Assembly: GCF_019320115.1 (NCBI RefSeq)
Contig: NC_089588.1
Location: forward strand, 116,842,123 to 116,906,122
DNA from: Miscanthus floridulus
Lineage: Eukaryota > Streptophyta > Magnoliopsida > Poales > Poaceae
Length of the DNA: 64,000 nt
Direction: 5' to 3'
The position numbers and the translations under genes are program-made. The first letter of the stretch is position 1. Every line of letters starts with the position of its first letter. Of this stretch, positions 10,481-22,018 are shown one piece after another. The notes beneath the pieces were generated by a model. The model did no database searches and was not told the DNA's origin. It worked only from the letters and a program-made list of their open reading frames with translations.

Positions 10481-12135
10481 TCATACCATTTACGAAGTTT
10501 TTATACTACGGGTGAAGAGGTTCAAACTTACCCTTAAGGGGTGTCTCCTGTAGGCACCGGTGTTACCCATCATAGAACATATATAGTATCCACAATGTAC
10601 ACTCCCAGGCTTCTGCTTGGGGCACTGTGTGTTTTGCATGTGAAAATGTTAAGTAATGCTTTTGACAGCCATGTAACAAAGTACTGAAGAAGTAAGTTAC
10701 ACTTACCGCACATAGTGTTTTTATAGCCAGCTTTTCCTTCCTTGCTGGATCATGCCTTCCATGATGATTAGTGACATAGAACCTAAATGCCATGTTCGAA
10801 TTATTTTAGCAAATACAACTTGTTAGTATCCAAAAGTGAACGTTACAAGTATGTATACAAACATATAAGCTAATGAGGATTGTCGATATGTATACGTCTT
10901 GAGAATCGATATAAAGTCTTTGTATGTCACCGTGTCCTTATCTAATGAATCAAAGACCCATGCCATGCTCCTCCCGACATCGACGGCTATACAAATCCAG
11001 TGGTTGCTGCATGGATTTAATCATAGAACTAGATAAGCCCTTTTGCATCGAATGAAATATATCGAACAAAGCTTTAAGTATAGAGTTGAGCTTACTCGAA
11101 GTTGTATGGTAGCCATATAGTAGAGTGGTGTTGGAGATTTTTGAAAGCCAAGGTAATGTATGCCGCAACCTTAAGGGACTCTTCCCTTAGCTTCGCACTA
11201 CGGATGCGCTCTTTCTCCCGAAGAGTCTTTGCAGCTGCTAGCTCTTTGGCATCCAGTGTCCACCGTTTAGGGTAATTAAAATTTGTTTGGGCTATAGCTT
11301 GAGGGTCTACATACCCGGCTTTCACACTTGGCATTTGTTTGACAATGTGCACTTGCATTCTACAAATCACGGCGTGGGTTAGTTACAACAAAATTCAAAG
11401 ATTACATTCATATCATATCGGGAGGACAAGGACTTACAGGCACCACATGCGAATTAGATTCATCTCCATTTCTCCCAGGTGAAAGCATGTGTGCATGTCA
11501 TTGAAGTCAAAGACAATTTTCCCGGCTGGGCTTCCAAATGTGCCGGTGGGAAAGCATGCTTGTATGATATCTATGCTCATTGGGAGAACACGCAAGTACC
11601 AATCATGGAACCTTCTCATTCCAAGTGGTAGGCGCTGGATGTCCCGGTTTGGTAGGAAGGGCTTGCCTCTTTCATATTTTTTCGGGCAATCCTTTGACCA
11701 TTCGATGGCATCAACATTTGGATACTGCTTTGCAATTTGGTGAAGTTTGCTACTGACGGCCTCCTCAGAACCCCATGATGGGACTTTTTTTAACTTGGTT
11801 TTCAGGCTTGAACTGATCATGGGAATACCACTTGGACACCGACGAGACGTCTTTGATCGGAACATAAACTGGCGTTATGTGGATTGGAATCTTCTTTCGG
11901 AGTTCCCATTCAGGCACGTCCTCATCTTCTTGTGCATCACCTTCTTCAGGAGGCACTCGTTGTTCACGTATCGGTTGTGCTTGTTGAGAAGACTGTGGCA
12001 TATCATGATGCACTTGCCCGGTACGAGCTGGAGAAGGTTGTGGCATCTCATCAGGCACATGCTCGATAGGAGACGGCGAAGAATGTGGCATCTCAGGAAT
12101 GTGGGGGTCACGAGATGGTGAAAATATCTCCCCAG
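10480..12135 (-). pseudogene. CACTA ORF2 fragment with Ulp1-like (C48) cysteine protease domain
   Basis: Exons on the minus strand, in order: an acidic/Pro-rich segment (12091-11765); a conserved plant-transposon region ending DMHTCFHLGEMEMNLIR (about 11800-11434, entered by a frameshift near 11770); a helical exon ending IWLPYNF (11358-11100); an exon with NHWICIAVDV and VFDSLDKD (about 11020-10895); and a last part with CPKQKPGSVHCGYYIC (about 10635-10570). The His of NHW, the Asp of FDS and the Gln and Cys of QKPGSVHCG match the Ulp1/SENP catalytic residues. In grass CACTA elements this domain forms the C-terminus of the second gene. The 5' part of the gene is lost at the gag junction. Exon borders are approximate. 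Confidence 0.78.
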
Positions 12136-13427
12136 CCTGTAACCTTGCCGACCTTGGTTCCTGGTTGTGGTTTTTGTTCTAGTTTTTGCCTTGGTAACCT
12201 TGTCGACCTTGGTTCCTGGTCTGGGTCTCCGGCCCTGCTGGTGCTGCCAGTTGCCCTTGTTCGGGGTAAGGTTGACCCTAGATGCTGAGCACTTGCCCCT
12301 GGCCTGGTTTCTGATCTGATGCATTCTGGTTCGTATAGTTTTTCTGGGAGTTTTTGCTGTCTGTTTTGACCCTGCTCCTCCAGCCTTTTCCGGAGGTCAT
12401 TGTCTGATCTGCAGTATTTCTCGAACTCGTCATACAACTGTTGTATGGAATTTGGTTTCTTTCCTGCTAGGTGTGCTGCGAATGGCCCGATTCGGAGGCC
12501 TTTGATCGCTGCTTCAATGGCAATCTCGTCTGGGACGTCTGGTGCCTTCGCCTTTAGTTGCACGAATTTCCGAAAGTAGTCGTGTAGTGTCTCTCCCTGC
12601 ATTTGCTTGCTTTAGAACAGATCTGTGGAAGTCAGTGACTGTGCTGTTAGCCCCTTGAAGTTTGCCAATATCTTGTCCTAGAGGTTCTCCCAAGAATAGA
12701 CTGTGCTTGGTTTGAGCATAGAATACCAAGCCAACGCGTCGCCTTCGGCTGCAATGACAAATGACTTTGCCAAGACGGCGTCGTCTCCGCCAGCGGAGGC
12801 TACTGCTGCCTCGTAACTCATAATGAACTGATTGGGGTCTGTCTTTCCGTTGAACTTTGGTAGTGTTATTGGCTTGTACGCCGTTGGCCATGGTGACTGT
12901 TGTATGCCTTCAGAGAGTGGGGACTTGGGATCGATAGGCCTCTGCATCACCTGAGATGGGATCGTGGGCTGGCTGATCACTGGCGGAGGCCCTTGTGGTA
13001 TGGTTGCAGTTGGTGTTGCTGCGGAGGCCGGGATTGCGGAGGTTGACGCTGGTACTGCATGCTGCATACTTAGCATCTCAGCATGTAGGACTGCCAACTG
13101 TTGCCTTATTTCTGCTGCTTGTGCTGACGCTTGAATAGCTTGCTGATTAGCTACGAATGCTACTGCCATTCTGTCCCTCTCTTGTTGCGCTCTTTGCAAC
13201 TGTGCTTGCAGCTGTTACAGTTCTTGCTCGAGTGTTGTGGCTGAGTTTGGTTGGGCCTCCGCATCTTGAATCTCTGGATCTTGTGGTTTCGGTGGTTGAC
13301 CCTGGGCATCTGCTCTGGTGTCATCCTCTGCTGGCGAGGTTGCGTAGGTGCTATGGGTGCGCCTAGGCCTCCCTCTCCGACCCGTGGTCGTTGCTGCTCT
13401 GGTGGTGGTTTTTCTTTTGCCAGCCAT
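12108..13427 (-). pseudogene. gag: gypsy gag polyprotein, nonsense-mutated
   Basis: One reading frame runs from ATG 13427 to about 12135. A basic, Pro/Gln-rich N-terminus leads into a coiled-coil-like stretch (13199-13080), then a typical retrotransposon gag core (WPTAYKPITLPKFNGK; AAEGDALAWYSML; QGETLHDYFRKFVQLK; RIGPFAAHL). The frame holds in-frame stops at 13217-13215 (TAA), 12680-12678 (TAG, ENL*DKI) and near 12612 (TAA), with no frameshift needed to read across them. No CCHC zinc knuckle is seen; the C-terminus is a low-complexity tail that runs into the captured CACTA segment near 12135. The protein would build the virus-like particle of the retroelement. The identification as gag is firm. 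The first Met is the first in-frame ATG after the primer-binding site. Confidence 0.87.
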
Positions 13428-13448
13428 CGTTGGTTTGCCTTGGCCAAA

Positions 13449-13464
13449 CCACGGTGGGCGCCAA
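13449..13464 (-). other. Primer-binding site of the gypsy element
   Basis: TTGGCGCCCACCGTGG on the minus strand directly follows the 5' LTR. TGGCGCC is a common start for primer-binding sites in grass Ty3/gypsy elements. I do not assign the tRNA. Confidence 0.8.
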
Positions 13465-14258
13465 TGTTGAGACTTGCGGTCTCAGACAATGTGGTGGAGG
13501 TAGAGGCCTCCGCTCGCCAAGCGTTGCCCTCAGGCAGAGGCTCGGGGAACAGACACTACAAGCGGGCGTGTAGGGAAATAGCACGTAAAGCTAGGGTTTC
13601 ATTAATTCATCCACCAACCTGGCGCTGTTACAAGTGTTCCCTATTTATAGGGCTCAACTACCACTTTTACAGAGTTTACAATAGTACCCTTCAACTGCTA
13701 CAGTACATTCTCGGTATATTCCACCACACGCTTTTCCTCTCGGGGGTAATCTTGTCATGTCGCCCTCAGGTACTGGGCCTGCGCGATCAGCTAGCCCATC
13801 AGACCTCAGGATTCGGCGATGGGCCTTTGGGCCTCCGCCGTTGGTCTCCGCCCCTGGGTCGCTGAGGCCGCAGACCCCCAACGCCCAGTATTGCCGTCCT
13901 CCTGATTGGGTCTCTGCCCCTAGGAGCGGAGGCCGAACCGGCGCGCCCGCGCCGTCCACGAGCGCCTTCCTCTGGTTTCCTGCACACAAACATAGGTAAC
14001 GTTGGCACTTGATTAGCCTTGCAGCGGGGCGGCCTCCGCCCCCTTCGCCCGGAGACGCCTACGAGCTAGCCGGGCGGAGGCTGCGTCAGGGTTACCGGCA
14101 GCATCCTGCAAGCAGTCTACAGGCAGTCTGAGAAACCGTCATGTTTCTGGGTCTGGAGGCATGGTAGCTGGGCCTTTGGTTAGGTAGTTGGTCGGAGACG
14201 TCTCTGCGAACTCCCGGCCGCGTAGGTCTCCGCCACTCTCGGAAGCCGTGTTACAACA
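13465..14258 (-). repeat. 5' LTR of the gypsy element
   Basis: This 794-bp LTR has termini TGTTGTAAC (at 14258, minus strand) and TCTCAACA (at 13465). A TATA box (TATAAATA, minus strand, 13649-13642) lies in its promoter half. It is intact, unlike the 3' copy, which is split by CACTA-1. Confidence 0.93.
13642..13649 (-). promoter_or_regulatory. TATA box of the gypsy LTR
   Basis: TATAAATA on the minus strand inside the 5' LTR. The same motif is kept in the 3' LTR near 440. It is the expected position for the U3/R promoter of the retroelement. Confidence 0.6.
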
Positions 14259-14263
14259 GTTGC

Positions 14264-15236
14264 ACTGGGCAAGGGTCTGGTCACCCGGACTAGTGTTTCA
14301 ACAGCCCAGGATTCAGTTGCTAGTCGCCGGCCCAGATGAGCAATCGGCGAGCACAGCTCACTAGGTCTGCTAGTCACTAAAGCTGGTAGTTGTAACTGAA
14401 AATGTGTGTTCGATGCATTTAGGAGTAGGACAATCCCATTTCTCTCTGGCTCTACTACTATCTTATGTGGTACTGGTACATCGCATTGAAAAGGCCGGAG
14501 AGGAAGTCCACAGGGGGTCAGTCAAACAAGCCCTAAAGAGAGGTCATCTATTCATTGATGCAAACATTTTAAACTCTAGGTGACTATATAGTACAGATTA
14601 TGTAGTGACTATATATCGAGTACCATTGTTGGCAGCATATATAGTGCAAAAGAAAAAAAACTGCCCCTGTTCATGACACGCATCATAGTTTCCAAATATA
14701 TTCGGGTAATGGATCGAGTATATGTAATCAATATCTCCAAAATGCCTTTACAATACATGAAATTAAAGGGGAAACCGGAACAGGAACAGTGCTCCACCAC
14801 TTGCTTGACCACACAGCTTGTGCCGCTCCTCCGTGTCCACCAACACAGCGTGGCTGGGGCGGGAGGACACACCAACACAGCCGGCCCTGAGGCGGCTGCT
14901 TGTAGACGAGCGCATGCGTTGTTCTCGTGCACAACAAAAGAAGACCAGCTGTAGAATATATAATTTGCACCAATTACAGGCTATACTCAGAACCAAGAAC
15001 TGCTACGATACGGGGAAAAACATGCATGCAGCGAACAAGTCATGAGTGCACTAATTAACAGCAGTAGAAGATGCATGCATTCTGTAGAATAAAAAGGAGT
15101 GATCGAGTACGTACAGGCATTCAGCTTATAAAAAAAATTATTAACGGAAGGGTGGTTGGGGTGGTCATCCGCCTCTTGTCTCAGCTTCTCTTTCACTTTC
15201 ATTTCCATCTCCTCGTCGATCTTTTCCTTTCCTCGA
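14264..15236. other. Region between the gypsy element and the NBS-LRR pseudogene
   Basis: No coding region that I can support. It probably includes the 3' flank of the leftward NBS-LRR gene. Several short open frames overlap each other on both strands without recognisable domains. Confidence 0.45.
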
Positions 15237-18111
15237 TCAAGACACACTCGGAATTAGGGACGGGAGGTGGTCCAAGGTCAGGTCATCGGTACTAAATTCA
15301 CCTTGGAAGAAATCCTGTGGGCGGATAGCGAATCTAAACTCTTCAAGCCTGGGCATAGCTCCTCGGGGGAACATAGACGGCACTGCTTGAAAACCATAGA
15401 ATATGCACGTTCTTGCACAGGGGAACGCATCAGGGCCCACCATAAACCTTTCCAGCACTTGTATGTTGTTACCAGGCACACTCACTTCTAGAAAACAAAG
15501 AGCCTGCAGCATCCCGAGGACTTGGATGTCCTCCCTTCGCACCTGAGCCACCCATATCAGGAGGGAGGATAGGAGGAGAAGCGATCCAGGATTGATCCAT
15601 GTGGGCAACGAACTAGTGTCACGAATAAGAAGATAGAACAGGTTGCCTTGGGACTCCAGCGAGCCTTCAAGATTGATCACCCCGGTTTTTGAGCTTATTA
15701 TTGCTAGATGTCGGATGTTTTGCAGTTTACCTAGGGACTCCACTAAAGCTTTGCAAATGCCCTCATCACATCCTGCTTCCTTGTCCAATTCTAGGAAGAC
15801 AGTAAGGATCCTCAGTTGCGTCAGATGGCCTAGCTCTTCTGCAATGTGCGCAGAATCAATTGCACACCATAACACTTCTAAGGATGTTAGATTCCTCAAT
15901 CCATTTGACAGACATATAGCCCAATTAAGACCCAGGCACATCAGTCGTCTTAGCCCAACAATACTCGATGGCAATTCTTTTATACTAGTTTCAAATAGGT
16001 CTAATGTCTGCATAAACTGTAGCTTCCCTATCTCTAATGGGAGCTCACCAGCATATCTAGTACCTCTTAGCCCTAGATACCTCAGGTGAAATAAGTACCC
16101 AACAAAACTCAAACTTGGAAGGTCCTCAAGGTTGCAGTCTTCTAGATCCAATACACGAAGAAGATGAAGACATGAAAGGGATGGCATCAATTTAATTATG
16201 GCATCACCGAAGATAGTAAGTGACCTTAGTTTCATGTTCATTATTGTAGGCCAAGTAGTATTGTGGAGGGACAACCTGTGAACCTTGCTTCCCCAAGAAG
16301 GTGCCGTCTGCTTCGCATCACCTAGTATTGTTGCAACAAAACTTTCTTCTCTTGATATGAACAAATGAGGTCAAGCACCGTATCATGCACACGACAAGTC
16401 TCAAGCATACCTGACTCATCATCCTTTGCTAGTTGGATTAGGCTTCTGTTTATAAGCTCATAGAAGTAACTCACTCCAAGCTCAATTGAACTTTGCCCCC
16501 CTTCTCCAGGTGAAAGAAAACCTTCAGCTATCCACCGGCATATCAGTCGTCCAATGTCAATCTCATAGTCTTCTGGAAATACACTTAAGTATAATAAGCA
16601 GGTCTTCAGATGAGCTGGTAGATCATAATAGCTAAGAGATAATATCTTTCTCATGTTTTCCATATCAGAGTTGCCTCCAAGTCCGGAACCAATAGACTCA
16701 CAAAACTCATACCACTCTTTTATATTTCCCAACTTATTTGCCAAAAAACTTGATGTGGTAATGATAGCTAATGGCACGCCTCCACATTTCTTAATTATGC
16801 CTTCAGATATTTCCACAAATTTTTTAGGACATTTCTGTTCAGAGCCAAATATTGTCCCATAGAATAATTCTTTAGAACTCTCATAGGGAAGGGGTTCCAT
16901 GTTATAAGAACAACCAACTTTCATGGCAACATCATGCTTGCGGGTAGTTATGACTATTTTGCTTCCCAAGCCATTGTCATACAGAGCATATCTTATTATG
17001 TTCCACGATGGTACATCCCATATGTCATCAATAACAATGAAGTACCTATAAGCATGGAAATGAAGGAGCCATATATTTTCATGAAAAATACATAATAACT
17101 CATTCAAGATGACACGAATTGTTGGATAGAGGGAAAAAACATTCGAAAATACTATCCAGGGATTAGATAAGAACAAAAAGAAATGAAAACTAAAATACTT
17201 AATTTTGTAATAGATTCAATCTGCATGTTATAGATTTCTGAAATGATTGTTCAACTTGTAATATAAATTAAAAGGCTCTAAGTAAGAATATGACTACGTC
17301 TTATCCTTGAGGAACTCTCGAAGTTCATCGATTAGCTGCCTTTCATCCAATATAGTTAAATTAAATTCCTTCGTATAATTCGACTTGTCAAAAGCAATGA
17401 GAATATCCTTTAACACTTTCTTCAAATCTGGATTCTGGCCAACTGGAACAAAAGCCTTGAAACGGACATCCCGACTAAGATTCTCATGCATACACAGCTT
17501 TAGCAAGAGTAGTCTTGCCTAACCCACCAAACCCAACAATACAGACTATCTTCGTCTCCATGTCTTCCGCTACTGATGTCAGCATTTTTATGACCTTATC
17601 CCTTGGCTTTCCTATGCCCACCAGCTGTGACACTTTTGTGTACAGAGTCAAGAGCCGTGGATCAATAATTGTTGTAGCAGCAAGCTTGGCGACAAGATCA
17701 TCGACCCTGTACCTGGCACGCCGGTCTGTCACCTCCTGAAGTTGTCTACGATGGCGCACGAAATTTCACGGCGAGCCTTGCCCTTGCTGAACAGATCTCC
17801 CATCTTCTTCATGGCATGTTTGAGTCTGCTCAGATCAGCCTGTTCATGGCCGTCGACACGAACGAGGAAGGTGTCGAGTATGTCTTCCATGTCGTAGGAC
17901 GCCTCCCTGACATCGCGTGCCCAGACCTTGACCTGCTCGTCGAGCTGGTCCCATGGCACAGCCGCCACCTTGCGGAGTGCGGCGTGCATGCTCTTAAGCT
18001 CCTGGGAGAGGGACTGGACACCCTGACGCCCTTCTGGAGCTTGTACTCGTCCTTGAGCAGCTCCAGCAGCTTGTAGGGGAGCAAGCCCAACGCACCCGTG
18101 ACCAAGTCCAT
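15237..18111 (-). pseudogene. CC-NBS-LRR disease-resistance-type gene, four frameshifts
   Basis: Minus strand from ATG 18111. An Rx-type coiled-coil region (LLPYKLLELLKDEYKL; SYDMEDILDTFLVRV) is followed by NB-ARC with P-loop GFGGLGKTT, kinase-2 YFIVIDDIWD, RNBS-B SKIVITTRK, GLPL box CGGVPLAI, RNBS-D CLLYLSVFPEDYE and the MHD-like motif VHD (usual MHD). About 12 leucine-rich repeats end at TGA/TAG near 15237. A GT-AG intron (17297-17046) just before kinase-2 splices in phase (KDKT/YFIV), a position common in grass genes of this class. Frame breaks lie near 18023, 17734, 17490 and 16359, each 1 bp. If real, they make it a pseudogene; assembly error is the alternative. Intact members act as intracellular pathogen sensors. 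Confidence 0.9.
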
Positions 18112-19530
18112 ACTCAGGGGCTCACAAGATGATTAACCAATCACTATATTATGCTGGCAATTTGATAGGTTGCAAAGTTGTAGTGTGTTATGGGGATGCA
18201 AGTCACCAAGTGCTTGTAGAGTTCTCTTGTGTGTTCCAGTTGCTATCCCCCTCCGCTTGTTTTTTTTCTTCAGTGCAACAACAGATCAAACTGTAACAAG
18301 TAAACGAAATTGAATGTTCGACCGATCCGAAAAATAGACTAAGGACAAATGTTTATAGTTCAACAACAAAGACTTGAACCTAATTAATATTTTTTTTTTA
18401 TCAATAACCTAATTAATAAAATTTGTTCAGCTAAGTAAGATGGTCCTGTTTCAGCTCAAAGTAGAAACATACTTAGGAGTTAGGAGTGTTCTCCCAAAGA
18501 AAAAGCTTCAACTCACCAGGTGGCCGTGGGAGGAGCTGGAGATGAGTTGCATCGATGGTCGGCTAAGACATGGAGCACGACCAGCTTGTTATGCTGCACT
18601 ATGGCCAGGGATAAGAGCGGCCGAGATAATAAAGACTTGAACCTAAAATTTGTTCGAAGCTAAGTAAGACGTTTCTGTTTCAACTGAAAATGGTAAGTAT
18701 TTTTTCCAAATGATGAGAAATGCATCTACTCACCACGTACGGTTTAGAGCCCACCAAGCAGGCTGCGGCCAGCGATCCAGACAGAGGACTTGCGTCGATG
18801 TGTGCCTGAGACCAAGAGCGCACGCGCCGGCTGAAAACACAAAGGGCATGCACTCCGTGGTTCCTATGCAAGCTTCCTCTCTTATAGGCATCCACTTCCC
18901 GTCCATGTAATTGATGCAGAGGCAGCACATGTGCCATCCCAGTGACTGCACATGTACTACACCGACGACTTGACTCAGCTGCCGCAAGGGACGTCAAGGT
19001 CTACTCGGACCACAGCGACGGCCGTACACCGCTGCTGGCAGGGTCCCTTCTTGGTCGGCTCCATGCATGCCTCCGTTATTATATAAATTTGGCGAAACTT
19101 GAGATGCTTTGACTCTCCAAGAAAGTTAGAATGACTTATAATTTGGGATGGAGGAAGTACATTAGATAGTTGGTTATTAGTCGAACTTGACTGTTTCACA
19201 TTCATAAGTACAGTCTAGCCTGACAATTCAAGCAATGGTTACATTGGTCAGGAGTCAAGACTGGGCATAAATAACGACTATGAATCTGCAAGTTGTCTGT
19301 ACGCTTGGTGATGATAAGAACAACATGGCTAAACACAGAAATTCATGGCCGGTCTTTCGACGTGGCAAGACATAAAATGCTATTTTTATGCCTAAATTTG
19401 GTTTCTAGGCTCATCCGGATTCAGACGGTTTTAACTTACGAAGGTTGCATCAAGAGGCAGCTGGATGCGTAGGGCGACCAGCGTTGTTATGGCAGACGAT
19501 TCACATAGTGTACTCTATTTATCTCAAAAT
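18112..19530. other. Upstream region of the NBS-LRR pseudogene
   Basis: Expected to hold the promoter of the leftward gene. I see no firm promoter motif. The part 18893-19060 (ACTTCCCGTCCATGTAATT; AGCTGCCGCAAGGG; CTGCTGGCAG) is similar to 22562-22985, where a MITE-like insert separates the same blocks, so these are two copies of one segment. Confidence 0.5.
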
Positions 19531-21684
19531 ATTTAACCTAATAGCATTCAATTTTTATCGCAAAATACTTGACACTCTAACTTGTCAATGCACATTTCTC
19601 TTTTACCAATGCACATTTCTCTTTTCTCAATATACTTCTATCTCTGTCTCTCATTCAAGTTTTCTTTGCTCTCATCGCTTTCACTCCTTAATTTGGGTGA
19701 CCAAACCTACAACGTCAACTATTCAAGGATCAGACAGAGACCTATAACCACCTACTCCCTCCATCCCCAAAGAACGCAATTTTGGAACGGTGTCATGATT
19801 TTGTGTATCAAGTTTGACCAATTATAGATAAAAGAGTATAAATATTCATAATATCAAATAAATATCATATCATTAGATTATTTACGAAATGTATTTTCAC
19901 AATTAGTTAATTTGGAGCCAAAACAATTTTAGTTTTGGCCATGACACCAGGCGAGCTGGAGTATCGAGGAGGTAGGTAATTACTCAAGACTGTTGAAACG
20001 TCACATACATGCACGGTGAGGCCTAGCGCCAAAGCGTCACATGCATGGGAACGGGTGCAGCTGAAAAACAATTTGAATGCAAGCAGTATGCCACCGTGAA
20101 TGACATATGGACCTGGTAGCATGGATAATTATATGAGTTACAAGGTCAATCTCAGTGGGCAGTTTTATGGCGTTGTTTTCAAAACTGTCATGTCATTTAA
20201 AATTAAGTGAAACATTGATGAAACATCCACTCTCAATGGAGAGTTTCATTCCATGGTTTCGTAGACATTTAATTTCATGACTCGTAGAGAGTTGGTAATC
20301 GTGTTAAGAGAGTTTCATCCCTCACTTCTTCTCTCAATTATTAAAAACTTTGTCACATCATCAAAACACTTATGCAATAGCTTATTAAATGCCAATAAAA
20401 CTCTGATGAAGCTCCCACTAAGACTGGTGTAATACACTTGCATGCGATAGATGGACGTCTTGGTATCCGTGAATACCATTGTCACACCGGGTAAAATGGA
20501 ACGAAGGGAGTAGTAGTCAAGAGAAATGGGACATCCTAGTTATGAATGTGAAAGGTAGTCTAGGAGAGTAGTGAGGAAAAGAGGGACCAATGCAAGGACT
20601 CGATGGGGGTACTACTTTAGCTCAGCCAACATCGATCAATTAAAGTGGGTTCGAATTAATTAGCTACATCAACTACCGTACCTATGCTACTGGCCACTAT
20701 CTTTCCTCCGCCACAACGGGCCTTTTCCCTAAAAAAATGCAAATCAAATTTCTAAGTGTGACTTGATTTATAAAGTAGTATAAACATTTGTATCTTACAA
20801 TAGTTCTGTTATCACAAATAACGGTCTTTTTTACATATTTTTTATTCTAACTAGTCCATCAACCTATGGTCTCGCACGGACTAGAATCTTAGAAGACACT
20901 AGCGTTAATTAGTACCTCTAACTAATAAAAACTACTTATATTAAGTCATATATTTTCTCTTCATTCACTTCTAACACAATAGTCATAATAAATACTAGAT
21001 AGTCTATCAAATTGTGGTAAACTTATCAATTATTTATCAATATGTTTTTCTCATCCGTGCCTATAGGATTTTTCCCATTTGTATGGGACCTCCAAGTATC
21101 TACTATATGTACCTAGATGAAAACATAGCGACTGCTCCTCTAAGTATCTAACACAATAGCCATGATAAATACTATGTGCCGATAGGATTTCTCAACCTAT
21201 GCGAGCATCCTCTCTCCACTGCTCCACTTAACCTAATAGCATTCAATTTTTAGCGCAAAATACTTGACACTCTAACTTGTCAATAAACATTTCTCTTTTA
21301 CCAATGCACATTTCTCTTGTCTCAATATACTTCTATCTCGGTCTCTCCTTCAAGTTTTCTATGGTCTCGTCGCTTTCACTCCTTAATTTGGGTGACCAAA
21401 GCTATAACGTCAACTATTTAAGGATCAGACAGAGACCTATAACCACCTACTCCCTCCATCCCCAAAGAATTTAGAACAGTGTCATGGTTTAGTATATCAA
21501 GTTTGACCAATTATAGATAAAAGAGTATAAATATTCATAATATCAAACAAATATCATATCATTAGATTATTTACGAAGTGTATTTTCACAATTAGTTAAT
21601 TTGGAGCCATAAATATGAATACTATTTACTAGAAACCTGGTCAAATGTGAAGCATTTTACTTATGAATGTGAAAGGTAGAAGAG

Positions 21685-21930
21685 TACTCCCTCTGTTCCA
21701 TTATAGGCGGCGCCTACGCGTTTTTATTTTTGGCCATGACACCAGGCGAGCTGGAGTATCGAGGAGGTTGCATGGGAACGGGTGCAGCTGAAAAACAATT
21801 TGAATGCAAGCAGTATGCCGCCGTGAAGGACATTGACCTGGTGGCATGGATAATTATACGAGTTACATGGTCAGTCTCAGTGGGTAGTTACAAGGTCAGC
21901 CTTAGTGGGTAAAATGGAACGAAGGGAGTA
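21685..21930. mobile_element. Stowaway-like MITE
   Basis: 242 bp flanked by TA, with inverted ends CTCCCTCTGTTCC (21687) and GGAACGAAGGGAG (ending 21928). The TA duplication and the CTCCCTC termini are hallmarks of Stowaway (Tc1/mariner) MITEs. Copy 1 of the duplication carries a related right end at about 20498-20512. Confidence 0.7.
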
Positions 21931-22018
21931 GTAGTCTAAGAGAAATGGGGGTAGTTACAAGGTCAGTCTCAGTGGGTAAAATGGAACGAAGGGAGTAGTA
22001 GTCTAAGAGAAATGGCCA
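21885..22018. repeat. 67-bp tandem duplication overlapping the MITE right end
   Basis: The unit starting TAGTTACAAGGTCAG occurs at 21885-21951 and 21952-22018. Each unit includes the MITE terminus GGAACGAAGGGAG. Confidence 0.8.

Larger units (their letters stand above)
9629..12135 (-). mobile_element. Truncated CACTA element inside the gypsy interior (GTAGGGGCGG family)
   Basis: The terminus CACTACATCAAAAAAC begins at 9629 and is followed to about 9970 by at least ten alternating copies of GTAGGGGCGGCT and its complement, the subterminal repeats of a CACTA family. A Ulp1-type gene follows on the minus strand. No opposite terminus (TAGTG) is found near 12135, where the sequence changes into gypsy gag, so only one end of the transposon is present. 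The same family occurs at 49778. Either a whole CACTA jumped into the retroelement and was cut down by a deletion that also removed pol, or the retroelement family carries this piece as cargo. Confidence 0.8.
256..14263 (-). mobile_element. Ty3/gypsy-like LTR retrotransposon, gag-only, with nested CACTA elements
   Basis: The element proper is 261-14258, read on the minus strand. It is bounded by 794-bp LTRs that start and end TGTTG...CAACA, and flanked by the 5-bp duplication GTTGC (256-260 and 14259-14263). A primer-binding site follows the 5' LTR (13449-13464), a purine tract precedes the 3' LTR (9155-9166), and a decayed gag lies at 13427-12108. I find no protease, reverse transcriptase, RNase H or integrase, so it must have used enzymes in trans. 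With CACTA-1 removed it is about 5.9 kb. The space normally held by pol contains a piece of another CACTA transposon (9629 to about 12135). By eye the two LTRs differ at roughly 25-30 of 794 positions (about 3 percent), mostly transitions. Confidence 0.93.
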
